From NCBI GenBank assembly GCA_964541155.1, contig CAZIPC010000004.1:1-64000 (forward strand): DNA of 64,000 nucleotides. The letters are read 5' to 3'. The stretch's first letter is position 1. The number at the start of each line of letters is the position of its first letter. Positions 15,587-24,316 of this stretch are shown one piece after another. The notes below the pieces were generated by a model, which saw only the letters and a program-made list of their open reading frames with translations, was not told where the DNA came from and ran no database searches. The translations under genes were made by a program, and so were the position numbers. This DNA is from UBA4416 sp964541155 (lineage in GTDB: Bacteria > Bacteroidota > Bacteroidia > B-17B0 > Aurantibacillaceae).

Positions 15587-17188
15587 TTATCCAAGAGCTG
15601 CTTTTATAAAGTTGACAAATAATGGATGAGGGTTTTCAACGGTGCTTTTGTATTCGGGATGAAACTGAACGCCTATAAAAAATGGATGCGATGGAATTTC
15701 AACAATTTCTGCTAGCTCGGCTTTTGGGTTTAAGCCAGATAAAATCATTCCAGCATCTTTATAAGACTTTGTATACTCATTATTAAATTCATAACGATGA
15801 CGGTGACGCTCTTCTATATCTGTTTTGCCATATATGTTATAGGCTAAAGTTCCTTCGATAATATGACAAGGATATGATCCTAGTCGCATTGTTCCTCCCA
15901 TATTAGAAATATTTTTTTGAGCTTCTAATAAATCAATAACTGGCGCTGTTGTGGATGCATTCATTTCTGTACTATGTGCATCTTTTAACCCTAAAACATT
16001 TCTTGCAAATTCAATTACTGCACATTGCATACCTAAACAAATTCCGAAGAATGGAACTTTATTTTCTCGAGCGTATTTAATGGCTATTATTTTTCCTTCT
16101 ATACCTCTATTTCCAAATCCAGGAGCAACAAGTATCCCTTTTAATCCTTTTAATTTTTCCGAAACATTTTGTTCTGTTAATCCTTCACTGTGAATCCATT
16201 CAACATTTACTTTACAATCGTTAACGGCACCCGCATGAATAAATGCTTCAGCTATAGATTTGTAAGAGTCTTTTAATTCAACATATTTACCTACTAGTCC
16301 AATTGTTACTTCTTTTTTAGGATTATGAAATTTATTTAAAAATAATTTCCATTTATCTAATTTAACCTCGCTTGGTGAAGTTACATTTAGTTTTTTTAAT
16401 ACAATTTGATCTAATTTTTCTTCTTCCATTAATAATGGAACTTCATAAATTGTAGAGGCATCTAATGCTTCAATAACTGCATCTGGAGACACATTACAGA
16501 ATAGCGCTATTTTCCTTCTTATATCATTACTAATAGAGTGTTCTGAACGGCAAACTAAAATATCTGGTTGTACACCATATTCTAATAATAGTTTAACAGA
16601 GTGTTGCGTAGGTTTAGTTTTTAATTCGCCTGATGTTGCTAAATAAGGAAGAAGCGTTAAATGAATAACTGTGCAATCTTCGCCTAGTTCCCATTTTAAT
16701 TGGCGAACTGCTTCTATGTATGGTAAAGATTCTATATCTCCAACAGTTCCGCCAATTTCTGTAATTACAAATTGATATTTCCCTGTTTCTCCTAATATCT
16801 TAATTCTATGTTTAATTTCATCTGTTATATGAGGAATAACTTGTACTGTTTTTCCTAAAAACTCTCCTTTACGTTCTTTATTTATAACAGATTGATATAT
16901 TCTACCGGTTGTAACATTATTTGCTTGAGAAGTAGGAACGTTTAAAAAACGTTCATAGTGACCTAAATCTAAATCTGTTTCTGCACCATCATCTGTTACA
17001 TAGCATTCACCATGTTCGTATGGGTTTAAAGTTCCTGGATCAATATTAATATATGGATCTAATTTTTGTATTGTAACAGTGTAGCCCCTAGCTTGTAGTA
17101 ATTTAGCTAAAGATGCTGCAATAATTCCTTTTCCGAGAGAAGATGTTACACCGCCGGTAACAAAAATATATTTAGTGTTGATTGACAT
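15587..17188 (-). CDS. pyrG: CTP synthase
   Basis: The 533-aa enzyme converts UTP to CTP with ATP and glutamine. The N-terminal amidoligase domain begins KYIFVTGGVTSSLGKGI. The C-terminal class I glutaminase domain carries FFGICLGMQ with nucleophile Cys near 382, plus the HPEY motif (FHPEYKS) near the end. The ATG at 17188 (MSINTKYIF) is preferred over the one at 17209 because a -7-like TACCTTTA (17211-17218, minus strand) puts the transcript start at or after 17209. The gene is followed by a strong hairpin terminator and appears monocistronic. Confidence 0.97.
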   Translation of the reverse strand: MSINTKYIFVTGGVTSSLGKGIIAASLAKLLQARGYTVTIQKLDPYINIDPGTLNPYEHGECYVTDDGAETDLDLGHYERFLNVPTSQANNVTTGRIYQSVINKERKGEFLGKTVQVIPHITDEIKHRIKILGETGKYQFVITEIGGTVGDIESLPYIEAVRQLKWELGEDCTVIHLTLLPYLATSGELKTKPTQHSVKLLLEYGVQPDILVCRSEHSISNDIRRKIALFCNVSPDAVIEALDASTIYEVPLLMEEEKLDQIVLKKLNVTSPSEVKLDKWKLFLNKFHNPKKEVTIGLVGKYVELKDSYKSIAEAFIHAGAVNDCKVNVEWIHSEGLTEQNVSEKLKGLKGILVAPGFGNRGIEGKIIAIKYARENKVPFFGICLGMQCAVIEFARNVLGLKDAHSTEMNASTTAPVIDLLEAQKNISNMGGTMRLGSYPCHIIEGTLAYNIYGKTDIEERHRHRYEFNNEYTKSYKDAGMILSGLNPKAELAEIVEIPSHPFFIGVQFHPEYKSTVENPHPLFVNFIKAALG

Positions 17189-17210
17189 ACAGTTTTTTAT
17201 AAACTGCATG

Positions 17211-17218
17211 TAAAGGTA
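17211..17218 (-). promoter_or_regulatory. Candidate -7 element of pyrG
   Basis: The minus strand reads TACCTTTA, 7 of 8 to TAnnTTTG, 23 bp before the ATG at 17188. It decides against the ATG at 17209 as the pyrG start. Confidence 0.4.
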
Positions 17219-17280
17219 AGTTATTTTTTTTGATTTGAATCAATAGAATTTTCACTAGTTATTAATAGGTAACTATTAAT

Positions 17281-17318
17281 AGTTTATCGAATAATAATAT
17301 TTTATTATTCGATAAACT
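17281..17318. other. 17-bp perfect stem-loop between E1 gene and pyrG
   Basis: AGTTTATCGAATAATAA (17281-17297) pairs perfectly with 17302-17318 around a 4-nt loop. It starts 6 bp past the stop of the leftward E1 gene. Neither arm is followed by a T-tract, so it is not a classic terminator; it may stabilise the 3' end of the transcript. An ACTATTAATAGT palindrome (17272-17283) adjoins it. Confidence 0.6.
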
Positions 17319-17324
17319 GAAAAA

Positions 17325-19325
17325 TTAGTAATTAATTAATTTTAATAGTTTCTCTTTAAAACGTTCTTTAGGTAAAAAGTTAGTTTCTAAATCTGCATTC
17401 ATAGGAACAGGTGTATCTAAGCTACCTTCACGCATAACTGGAGCGTCTAAATATTCAAAACAATGCTCTGTAATTAAAGCGCTTAATTCTCCGCCAATTC
17501 CACCTGTTAACGTATCTTCGTGTAAAACAAAAGCTCGCCCAGTTTTCTTAACAGAATTATAAATTGCTTGTGCATCTAATGGTGCTAAGGTTCTTAAATC
17601 AATTAAATCAGCAGAAATTTCGGGATGAGTAGTTAATAATTCTAAAGCCCAATGAACTCCTAAACCATAGGTTACTATGGTTACTTGACTTCCTTCTTTC
17701 ACTAATCTTGCTTTACCAAAAGGAATAGTATAATAATCATCTAGTACATCTTCATCTATGCTTCTATATAAGGCTTTATGTTCAAAAAACATAACAGGAT
17801 TTGGGTCTTCAAATGATGCTAATAATAATCCTTTGGCATCGCTTGGAAATGCAGGATAAGCAATTTTTAATCCTGGCGTCTTAAAAAACCATGCTTCGTT
17901 ACTTTGACTATGAAATGGCCCAGCAGCAACTCCGGCTCCAGTAGGCATTCTAACTACTACATCAGCATTTTGACCCCATCGGTAATGAGATTTTGCTAAA
18001 TTATTAATAATTTGAGTCATTCCTTCTGATACAAAATCCGCAAATTGCATTTCAACCATGGCCTTATGTTTATTAATAGATAAACCAAAGCCAGTTCCTA
18101 AAATAGCAGATTCGCATAATGGTGTATTTCTTACGCGTGACTTTCCAAATTCATCTACAAATCCGTCCGTAATTTTAAATACACCACCATAATCAGCTAT
18201 ATCTTGCCCCATTAACACTAAATTATCATGTTTTCGCATGGCTAATCTTAATCCATCAGAAATTGCATCAATTAAGCGTTTGTTTGTTTTTGCCCCAGTT
18301 TTATCAGATGTATCATCTATATTATAAGGCATATACATATCATGTAATTCTTTTTGAGTATCAGGTGCAGGCAATGTTTCGGCGTAAGCCAATTCTAATC
18401 CATCATCAATGGCTTGTTTTATTTCTGAGCGAATTTTATCAATCATATCATCTGTTAAAACACCTTCGTCTATTAAAAATTTCTCAAAATTATTCACAGG
18501 ATCTTTTCTACCCCACACGTCAAATAATTCTTTAGGAACATACTTTGTTCCGGAGGCCTCTTCATGCCCACGCATTCGAAAAGTAACGCATTCTAATAAA
18601 ACAGGTCGAGGGTTTTCACGTATTGATTCTGCTATATTTTTAACAGTTTCATATACTTTTAAAACATTATTACCATCAATAGAAATACCTTCAATACCAT
18701 ATCCAATTGCTTTATCTGCGAATGATTTACAGCGAAATTGCTCATTGCTGGGTGTTGATAGACCATATCCATTATTTTCTATAACAAAAATAACGGGTAA
18801 ATCCCAAACTGCTGCAGTGTTTATACTTTCATGAAAATCACCTTCGCTTGCTCCACCATCACCACTAAATACAACGGTTACTTTTTTATTATTTTTTAGT
18901 TTATTGCCTAAGGCAATCCCATCAGCTACACCTAGTTGTGGTCCTAAATGAGAAATCATTCCAACAATGTTATATTCTTGAGTTCCAAAATGAAAACTTC
19001 TATCACGTCCTTGTGTAAATCCACTTGGCTTTCCTTGAAATTGACAAAATAATCTATTCATTGGAATACCTCGTGTAGTAAATACTCCTAAATTACGATG
19101 CATAGGCAAAATAAATTCATCTTTATGTAATGCTGTTGCTACACCCACAGATATCGCTTCTTGACCAATTCCACTAAACCACTTAGCTATGCGACCTTGA
19201 CGAAGAAGAATTAGCATTTTTTCTTCTATTAATCTAGGAGTTAAAATGTTTTTATACAGTTCTAATAACGTATTATCTTTTTGTTTACGTCTATCAAATT
19301 TAATTGGAGTTTCTGCTGTAATCAT
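17325..19325 (-). CDS. Fused alpha/beta 2-oxoacid dehydrogenase E1 component
   Basis: The 666-aa protein joins a thiamine-diphosphate-binding E1-alpha domain (about 1-330, with VVFSGDGGASEGDFHES near 150 and IENNGYG as the TPP motif) to an E1-beta domain (about 345-666, with GQDIADYGGVFKIT, GAGVAAGPFHSQSNEAWF and LRTLAPLD). In other bacteria these are two genes; the single-chain form is common in Bacteroidota. The likely substrates are branched-chain 2-oxoacids (2-oxoisovalerate type), with pyruvate as an alternative that sequence inspection cannot exclude. No E2 or E3 gene is nearby. It is divergent from the GH16 gene, sharing a 72-bp intergenic region. Confidence 0.9.
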   Translation of the reverse strand: MITAETPIKFDRRKQKDNTLLELYKNILTPRLIEEKMLILLRQGRIAKWFSGIGQEAISVGVATALHKDEFILPMHRNLGVFTTRGIPMNRLFCQFQGKPSGFTQGRDRSFHFGTQEYNIVGMISHLGPQLGVADGIALGNKLKNNKKVTVVFSGDGGASEGDFHESINTAAVWDLPVIFVIENNGYGLSTPSNEQFRCKSFADKAIGYGIEGISIDGNNVLKVYETVKNIAESIRENPRPVLLECVTFRMRGHEEASGTKYVPKELFDVWGRKDPVNNFEKFLIDEGVLTDDMIDKIRSEIKQAIDDGLELAYAETLPAPDTQKELHDMYMPYNIDDTSDKTGAKTNKRLIDAISDGLRLAMRKHDNLVLMGQDIADYGGVFKITDGFVDEFGKSRVRNTPLCESAILGTGFGLSINKHKAMVEMQFADFVSEGMTQIINNLAKSHYRWGQNADVVVRMPTGAGVAAGPFHSQSNEAWFFKTPGLKIAYPAFPSDAKGLLLASFEDPNPVMFFEHKALYRSIDEDVLDDYYTIPFGKARLVKEGSQVTIVTYGLGVHWALELLTTHPEISADLIDLRTLAPLDAQAIYNSVKKTGRAFVLHEDTLTGGIGGELSALITEHCFEYLDAPVMREGSLDTPVPMNADLETNFLPKERFKEKLLKLINY

Positions 19326-19364
19326 TACTAATATTTTAAGTAGCTAAAATACCAATTTTAGAGT

Positions 19365-19372
19365 TATTTTTG
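19365..19372 (+). promoter_or_regulatory. -7 promoter element of the GH16 gene
   Basis: TATTTTTG is a perfect match 26 bp before the ATG. It is back to back with a leftward TATTTTAG (19344-19351, 7 of 8) for the E1 gene, so the two promoters overlap. Confidence 0.55.
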
Positions 19373-19397
19373 TGGATAATTAATAAACTATTTATTC

Positions 19398-20648
19398 ATG
19401 AAAACTATTTCTTTTTTTATTTTGATAATAATTAGTTTATCAATTGATGCTCAAGTCATGTGGCAAATAAGGACTGATACTGTTCAGAAATGGTTTTACC
19501 AAGATGGTGATGAATTTAATCATCAAATTATAGATGAATCTAAATGGAGATTTGGAATGCCATGGGGTAATGTTTTAATCAATCAAGATTTAGCATATCA
19601 AAGAAATAATATTATAATAAATAATGGTATAGCTTCATTTATTGCAAAAAAAGAGAATATATCAGTGCCCATAAATGAATGGGAAATAAACAATGAATAT
19701 CTTGAAAAAAATCACAAAAAAGTGATTGATGGAATGTATAATGTAAATTATACTGCTGGAATGTTAAGTTCTCGTAAGAAATTTAAATATGGTTATTTTG
19801 AGTTAAGATTTAAATCAAATAATGAAAAAGGAATATGGCCTGCGTTTTGGTTGTTTGGCGGAAATCCTAATGAAGAAATTGATTTTTTTGAATTAAAAGG
19901 CGAACGAAAAAATCAAATTCATATTGATGTTCATTGCCCAAAGGGTTGCGAAGATTATAAAGGAGGTTTTTTACACTTAATGAAAAACTGGGGTGCGTGG
20001 ATTACTACAACACAAAATTTATCTTCTCAATGGAATATTATTTCTGGAGAATGGCAACCAGGTTTTGTTAAGTTTTTTTTAAATGGTCAACCTATTGGTT
20101 TTTTTGAAGGCGATTTTAAAACTGAACAAAATTTATTAATTAATACCTGTGTTGCAAAAGACGGAGAAGCTTTTAATCCGGGGCCTGATAAAACCACAAA
20201 ATGGCCTAATGTTTTTGATGTAGATTATGTTAGAATTTGGAGTAAAGAAGATACTAATTATGATGTAAAAGATAAATATAAATTGTTCGAGAATACAGCT
20301 CTTACTATTTCAAATGATAATATACAATCTGCTGAATTAAAAAGAAAAAACAATTATGTTTATCATAAAAAATTAGACGATGATTTTGGAACGATTAGCT
20401 TAATCCCTATTTTATACAATAAATATAGCCTCTCTATTTCTGGAAAAAAATTAAAAAACATTCAGATACAAGTAATGGATAGATTTAATACTAAGGTCGC
20501 AGGATTTTTTATAAAAGATTTAAAATATCAAGTTTTAGATTTATCATCACTACCTACTGGCCCTTACACGATTATTATTAAAGTATTTAATCAAATATTA
20601 ACTCATCAGATCCCAATCATTAATCCCGAAAAAATTGGCGAAGAATAA
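19398..20648 (+). CDS. Secreted GH16-family glycoside hydrolase
   Basis: The 416-aa protein has a signal peptide (to about residue 19) and a GH16 jelly-roll domain (about 30-275). The catalytic signature EIDFFE (Glu160, Asp162, Glu165) has the nucleophile and acid/base Glu in place, and upstream GYFELRFKS and GIWPAFWLFG are typical of the fold. GH16 enzymes cleave beta-1,3/1,4-glucans or galactans; the substrate cannot be read here. The last 80 residues (YSLSISGKKLKNIQIQVMDR to LDLSSLPTGPYTII) look like a T9SS type A sorting domain, though weak, so it is probably exported through the outer membrane. A 38-aa Cys-rich membrane protein gene follows 5 bp later. Confidence 0.85.
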   Translation: MKTISFFILIIISLSIDAQVMWQIRTDTVQKWFYQDGDEFNHQIIDESKWRFGMPWGNVLINQDLAYQRNNIIINNGIASFIAKKENISVPINEWEINNEYLEKNHKKVIDGMYNVNYTAGMLSSRKKFKYGYFELRFKSNNEKGIWPAFWLFGGNPNEEIDFFELKGERKNQIHIDVHCPKGCEDYKGGFLHLMKNWGAWITTTQNLSSQWNIISGEWQPGFVKFFLNGQPIGFFEGDFKTEQNLLINTCVAKDGEAFNPGPDKTTKWPNVFDVDYVRIWSKEDTNYDVKDKYKLFENTALTISNDNIQSAELKRKNNYVYHKKLDDDFGTISLIPILYNKYSLSISGKKLKNIQIQVMDRFNTKVAGFFIKDLKYQVLDLSSLPTGPYTIIIKVFNQILTHQIPIINPEKIGEE

Positions 20649-20653
20649 CCACT

Positions 20654-20770
20654 ATGCAAGAAATAATCATATACATAATTTTAATAATTGCAGTAAGCTA
20701 TATAGGCTATAGAGCATATAAACGTTTTACTAAAAAAAAATGTGAACAAGGTAATTGTGGTTGTAAATAA
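20654..20770 (+). CDS. FeoB-associated-type Cys-rich small membrane protein
   Basis: This 38-codon gene starts at ATG 20654. It encodes a single N-terminal TM helix (EIIIYIILIIAVSYIGY), a basic stretch (RAYKRFTKKK) and a Cys-rich end (CEQGNCGCK). That design matches the FeoB-associated Cys-rich membrane protein family, which may help ferrous iron uptake or electron/metal transfer. No feoA or feoB gene lies in the window, so the name reflects similarity only. It follows the GH16 stop by 5 bp and ends 2 bp from the nadC stop on the other strand. Confidence 0.6.
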   Translation: MQEIIIYIILIIAVSYIGYRAYKRFTKKKCEQGNCGCK

Positions 20771-20772
20771 AA

Positions 20773-21642
20773 TTATTTAATTGCTTTTAAACTTAAATCT
20801 AAACTTTTAACATGATGAGTTAAGGCACCTACAGAAATAAAATCAACGCCGCATTTAGCATAATTTGCAATTGTTTTTTCTGTAATTCCTCCAGAACTTT
20901 CAATTTCATATTTGTCTCCAATCAAGGCAACAGCTTTTTTGGTATCAGCTATTGTATAATTATCTAACATTATTCGTTGAAAGCCTCCTTTTTTTAAAAC
21001 TAACTTAACATCATTTAAATTTCTAGTTTCAACTTCAATTGGAAGTTTCTTTTTTTTCTTTTTCAAATAAAAGTGTGTAGCATCTAATGCTTTAATAATT
21101 CCGCCTGCAAAATCAATATGATTATCTTTAATCATAATCATGTCATATAATCCAAATCGGTGATTAGCACCGCCACCTATAACAACAGCCCATTTTTCAA
21201 AAAAACGAAATCCTGGCGTTGTTTTCCGTGTATCAATTACTTTTGTTTTTGTGTTTTTACAAAGAGACTGTAAATAATTTGTTTTTGTAGCAATACCACT
21301 CATGCGCTGCATAACATTTAAAACTAATCGTTCTGCGGTTAATAGCTTTTGCGAATTCCCTTCAATAATAAACACAATATCTCCTTTTTTTACCGCCATT
21401 CCATCTTTAATAAAAATAGTAACTTTAAATTTTGGATCTATAATTTTAAAAATTTCATGTGCAGCTTCTACTCCTGCAATAATCCCATTTTCTTTTACAA
21501 GTAAATGGCATTTTCCTTTTTTATTACCAGGTATTGTAGCTAAAGCAGAGTGGTCGCCATCTCCCACATCCTCAAGTAGCGAATTTTTTACAAATGCTTT
21601 TAAATTGAAATTTTTTTTATGTTTCGTAATATAGCTAATCAT
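20773..21642 (-). CDS. nadC: Nicotinate-nucleotide pyrophosphorylase (quinolinate phosphoribosyltransferase)
   Basis: From ATG 21642 the enzyme is 289 aa; the longer frame to 21654 uses a TTG and is less likely. It converts quinolinate and PRPP to nicotinate mononucleotide in NAD synthesis. Family segments include LLEDVGDGDHS near the start, AERLVLNVMQRMSGIAT, DTRKTTPGFR, GGANHRFGLYDMIMIKDNH and IEVETRNLNDV, and the C-terminal SSGGI and DFISVGALTH. It overlaps the DUF4783 gene by 8 bp, so the two are translationally linked. Confidence 0.96.
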   Translation of the reverse strand: MISYITKHKKNFNLKAFVKNSLLEDVGDGDHSALATIPGNKKGKCHLLVKENGIIAGVEAAHEIFKIIDPKFKVTIFIKDGMAVKKGDIVFIIEGNSQKLLTAERLVLNVMQRMSGIATKTNYLQSLCKNTKTKVIDTRKTTPGFRFFEKWAVVIGGGANHRFGLYDMIMIKDNHIDFAGGIIKALDATHFYLKKKKKKLPIEVETRNLNDVKLVLKKGGFQRIMLDNYTIADTKKAVALIGDKYEIESSGGITEKTIANYAKCGVDFISVGALTHHVKSLDLSLKAIK

Positions 21643-22030
21643 TGTTATTTTCAATTCTAAATTGTGAAATTACATTTCCTCTTATTAATATCGAAATTCT
21701 ATATAACCCATTATTGGTTTCTAATGTGCCAATCATAAATTGTTGATCTCCATTAACAATACTATAATGTGAGTTATGATATGTTTTTACTTTATGGTTA
21801 ATAAAAAAATCATTAATCATGGCTTGCGCTTGAGATTTACTTAATAAATCTTCATCATTAATAATCTTAACAGATAATTTTTCTGCGAAATGTTTAGCTA
21901 ATTCTATAGAATTTCCTTTTTGTAAAGCATTTATGATATCATCATCAATATCTTTGTAATTAAAAGATAAACTTAGTGCGCTAATTAAAGTAATAATAAA
22001 TAGTTTCATTAATATTGTATTTTTATGCAT
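21635..22030 (-). CDS. DUF4783-type exported protein
   Basis: The 131-aa protein has a signal peptide (core MKLFIITLISALSLSF; the internal ATG at 22009 is an equally good start). A small alpha/beta domain follows with DIDDDIINALQKGN, LAKHFAEKLSV, SQAQAMINDFFINHK and a C-terminal YRISILIRG strand. This matches my memory of DUF4783, an NTF2-like fold family found next to nadC and rlmH in many Bacteroidota. The function is unknown; the conserved linkage to nadC is the main hint. Confidence 0.75.
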   Translation of the reverse strand: MHKNTILMKLFIITLISALSLSFNYKDIDDDIINALQKGNSIELAKHFAEKLSVKIINDEDLLSKSQAQAMINDFFINHKVKTYHNSHYSIVNGDQQFMIGTLETNNGLYRISILIRGNVISQFRIENNND

Positions 22031-22092
22031 TTGCTTGCAATTATTATGCCCAACTAATTTTATATCAAAACTAATAAATAATAAGTTGTAAT

Positions 22093-22566
22093 ATGAAAAT
22101 ACTTTTAATTCAAATAGAAAAAACTACCGATACTTATTTGGCAGAAGGAATTAAAATATATACTGAACGTTTAAAAAATTATGTTTCATACGCTACTGAA
22201 ACGATTGTTATGCCAAAAAATATTCGTCAAAAACCATTTGACGAACAAAAAAAAGCCGAAGCTTTAGAAATACAAAAATTAATTGATTCATCTGATTTTT
22301 TAGTTTGTTTAGATGAACATGGCAAACAGTTTTCATCCATTCAGTTTGCTGATTTTTTAAATAAAAGAATGGTTTCAGGTTGTAAAAGAGTTGTTTTTTT
22401 AATTGGAGGTCCTTTCGGAATTGATAAAACAATTTTAGATAAGAGTTCTTATGTTTTATCCTTATCTAACATGACTTTTTCACATCAAATGATTCGTTTG
22501 TTTTTTAATGAGCAATTATACAGGGGATTTTCTATTCTTAAGAATGAAAAATATCATCATGAATAA
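22093..22566 (+). CDS. rlmH: 23S rRNA (pseudouridine1915-N3)-methyltransferase
   Basis: The 157-aa SPOUT methyltransferase has the family's C-terminal knot: FLIGGPFGID, LSLSNMTFSHQMIRLFFNEQLYRGFSILKNEKYHHE. The substrate-facing LDEHGKQFSS is at about 74-83. It methylates pseudouridine 1915 in helix 69 of 23S rRNA as a homodimer using S-adenosylmethionine. It is divergent from the DUF4783/nadC pair and ends at a shared bidirectional terminator. Confidence 0.97.
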   Translation: MKILLIQIEKTTDTYLAEGIKIYTERLKNYVSYATETIVMPKNIRQKPFDEQKKAEALEIQKLIDSSDFLVCLDEHGKQFSSIQFADFLNKRMVSGCKRVVFLIGGPFGIDKTILDKSSYVLSLSNMTFSHQMIRLFFNEQLYRGFSILKNEKYHHE

Positions 22567-22580
22567 AGTAAAGTTTAAAA

Positions 22581-22604
22581 AAAACTCTCATACTTGAGAG
22601 TTTT
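22581..22604. terminator. Bidirectional terminator between rlmH and the M23 gene
   Basis: AAAACTCTCA (22581-22590) pairs perfectly with TGAGAGTTTT (22595-22604) around a TACT loop, with extra A and T runs outside. It overlaps the stop codon of the leftward M23 gene (ends 22603). Confidence 0.85.
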
Positions 22605-23595
22605 ATATTTTAAGTTTTTGACCAGCTCTTAAAGGCTTGTTTTGCTTTATACCATTTTTTCTGCAAATAGATTTTATGGATGTGTGGTTCCTTTTTGCAA
22701 TCCTAGCTAATGTATCTCCTTTTTTTACTCTATAAATTTTACCATGTTTAGATTTTGATCCGCTAACACGAGATAAATTTAAATCTCTTTTTTGACGAGA
22801 GTGAAGCGCTCTTAAATCATATTTGTTTTCAACATCAGATTTTGTAATCATTACTATGTTGTTTTTTAAAGAACCAGCTGTAAAATCAATAAAATCTTCT
22901 GCATCAATTGCTTGACCCAGATAGCGCATTTCGAAGTGAAGATGAGACCCAAACGAATGACCTGTATTCCCTCCTAATCCTATAACTTGGCCAGCTTCTA
23001 CTGTTTGTCCAGCTTCTACTAATATTTTTGATAGGTGAGCGTAAACAGTTTCTAACCCATTTTTATGTCTTATAATAACAACATTCCCATAGCTTCTGTT
23101 TAATTTAGCAATTCTAACCATGCCATCAAAAGCGGCTCCAACAGTATCTCCTGTTTCTAAATCTATGTCAGTTCCATAATGAGGTCTTCTTTTTCTCCAA
23201 CCAAATTCGGAGGTTACACCGCCGTTAAAAGGTAATACAAATCCACAATCTGTAGGTTCTGTTAATGTAATAATAGCCGAATCTTTTTTGAAAGATTGAA
23301 TAAACGAATAAGGATGTATTGTTGCTGTATCCCAACTAGCATATAAATCATTAGACGGAAAAGCTAATAAAGAATCAACTTCCTCATCTTCATGATCATC
23401 ATTTGTCAACGATAATACAGCAGGATTAATTGCTATTTTGGTAGTGTCATCTCTTTTTACAATTTTCTTTTTCCCATCATCTTTTACAGGTTTTTCATCT
23501 GGTAAAAAATAATTTTTGTGATTAAATGAAAACGCACTCATAACTAATGATGTAGACATCAATAGTATAAAATATGATATGTTTTTAGTTTTCAT
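22603..23595 (-). CDS. M23 family metallopeptidase with C-terminal LysM domain
   Basis: From ATG 23595 the protein is 330 aa (the frame to 23613 starts at a TTG). It has a signal peptide, a disordered acidic region, then a peptidase M23 (lysostaphin-type) domain at about 120-235 with zinc ligands in HYGTDID (near 137) and SHLHFEMR (near 215). A LysM motif closes the protein (about 284-330, YRVKKGDTLARIAKRN to LRAGQKLKI). It should cut peptide cross-links in peptidoglycan, for growth or daughter cell separation. Key zinc residues are present, so it looks catalytic and not a NlpD-like activator. Confidence 0.92.
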   Translation of the reverse strand: MKTKNISYFILLMSTSLVMSAFSFNHKNYFLPDEKPVKDDGKKKIVKRDDTTKIAINPAVLSLTNDDHEDEEVDSLLAFPSNDLYASWDTATIHPYSFIQSFKKDSAIITLTEPTDCGFVLPFNGGVTSEFGWRKRRPHYGTDIDLETGDTVGAAFDGMVRIAKLNRSYGNVVIIRHKNGLETVYAHLSKILVEAGQTVEAGQVIGLGGNTGHSFGSHLHFEMRYLGQAIDAEDFIDFTAGSLKNNIVMITKSDVENKYDLRALHSRQKRDLNLSRVSGSKSKHGKIYRVKKGDTLARIAKRNHTSIKSICRKNGIKQNKPLRAGQKLKI

Positions 23596-23749
23596 GTTAA
23601 TTTTAAATTTCAAGAATTACAAATATGTTGTTTTTTTTCATAAAAGCAAGTGTTAATAGGTGTTAATCCTTTTTTTAGTTATTAACAAAATTGCAATTTA
23701 TTAACAATTGAATTTGTTAAATTGTTGATTTTCAAATTTTTGTGGTTTT

Positions 23750-24223
23750 TTAGATATGGATAGAATATAGTTTAAGGGTATGATAATCTGGTATTTCTTT
23801 AAGGGTTTGATACGTGTTGTTTGTTAATTTAATGAAAATATGTTGTATGCCATTACTCAAAAATACTGCAGGTACATTTAGTTCAATATTATATCGTAAT
23901 GCTTGATTTATAGTTTCTTGATTTAAGTCAATGTGTGGTGCTTTACATTCTATAATTAATAATGGTTTTAAATGAGAATGATACACTACTACATCCGTTC
24001 TTCGTTTCGTATTATTTAATAAGAGTTGTTTTTCAACTGATATCATAGAGGTAGGCACTTGTTTTTGTGAAATTAAAAAATGAATAAGGTGTTGTCTTAC
24101 CCATTCTTCAGGAGTTATATCAACAAACTTCTTACGAATAATGTCAAATATTTGTAAGTTTCCTTTGTCGTTTGTTTTTAAACGAAAATTTGGTTTTGGG
24201 AAATTTAAAATTGGTAAATCCAC
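23750..24223 (-). CDS. HsdR_N-like PD-(D/E)xK nuclease-fold protein
   Basis: The 157-aa protein starts at a GTG and consists only of a restriction-type nuclease fold: TPEEWVRQHLIHFLI near residue 40, then RRTDVVVY and LLIIECKAP with the D...ExK catalytic pattern, and a final helix (QETINQALRYN). It matches the N-terminal domain of type I restriction HsdR subunits but lacks helicase parts, and no hsdS or hsdM is nearby. Stand-alone copies are widespread and conserved next to AMP nucleosidase or holA in Bacteroidota, which argues for a housekeeping role in DNA metabolism over restriction. A -7-like TATCTTTA lies at 24241-24248. Confidence 0.85.
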   Translation of the reverse strand: MDLPILNFPKPNFRLKTNDKGNLQIFDIIRKKFVDITPEEWVRQHLIHFLISQKQVPTSMISVEKQLLLNNTKRRTDVVVYHSHLKPLLIIECKAPHIDLNQETINQALRYNIELNVPAVFLSNGIQHIFIKLTNNTYQTLKEIPDYHTLKLYSIHI

Positions 24224-24316
24224 ATTTAAAATTATTTTGATAAAGATAAATTAAAATAATTATTTAGTAAGCATAAGTAAATACTTTGTATCTTAGCTAT
24301 AATAAATTTTACGCAG

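Noticed and set aside
19371..19379. DnaA box (TGTGGATAA) suggesting an origin
   Set aside because: A single 9-mer of this composition is expected about once by chance in 64 kb, it lies 44 kb from dnaA, and no cluster or AT-rich unwinding element accompanies it.
23750..24223. Type I restriction system
   Set aside because: Only an HsdR N-terminal-like domain is present; helicase, HsdS and HsdM are absent nearby.
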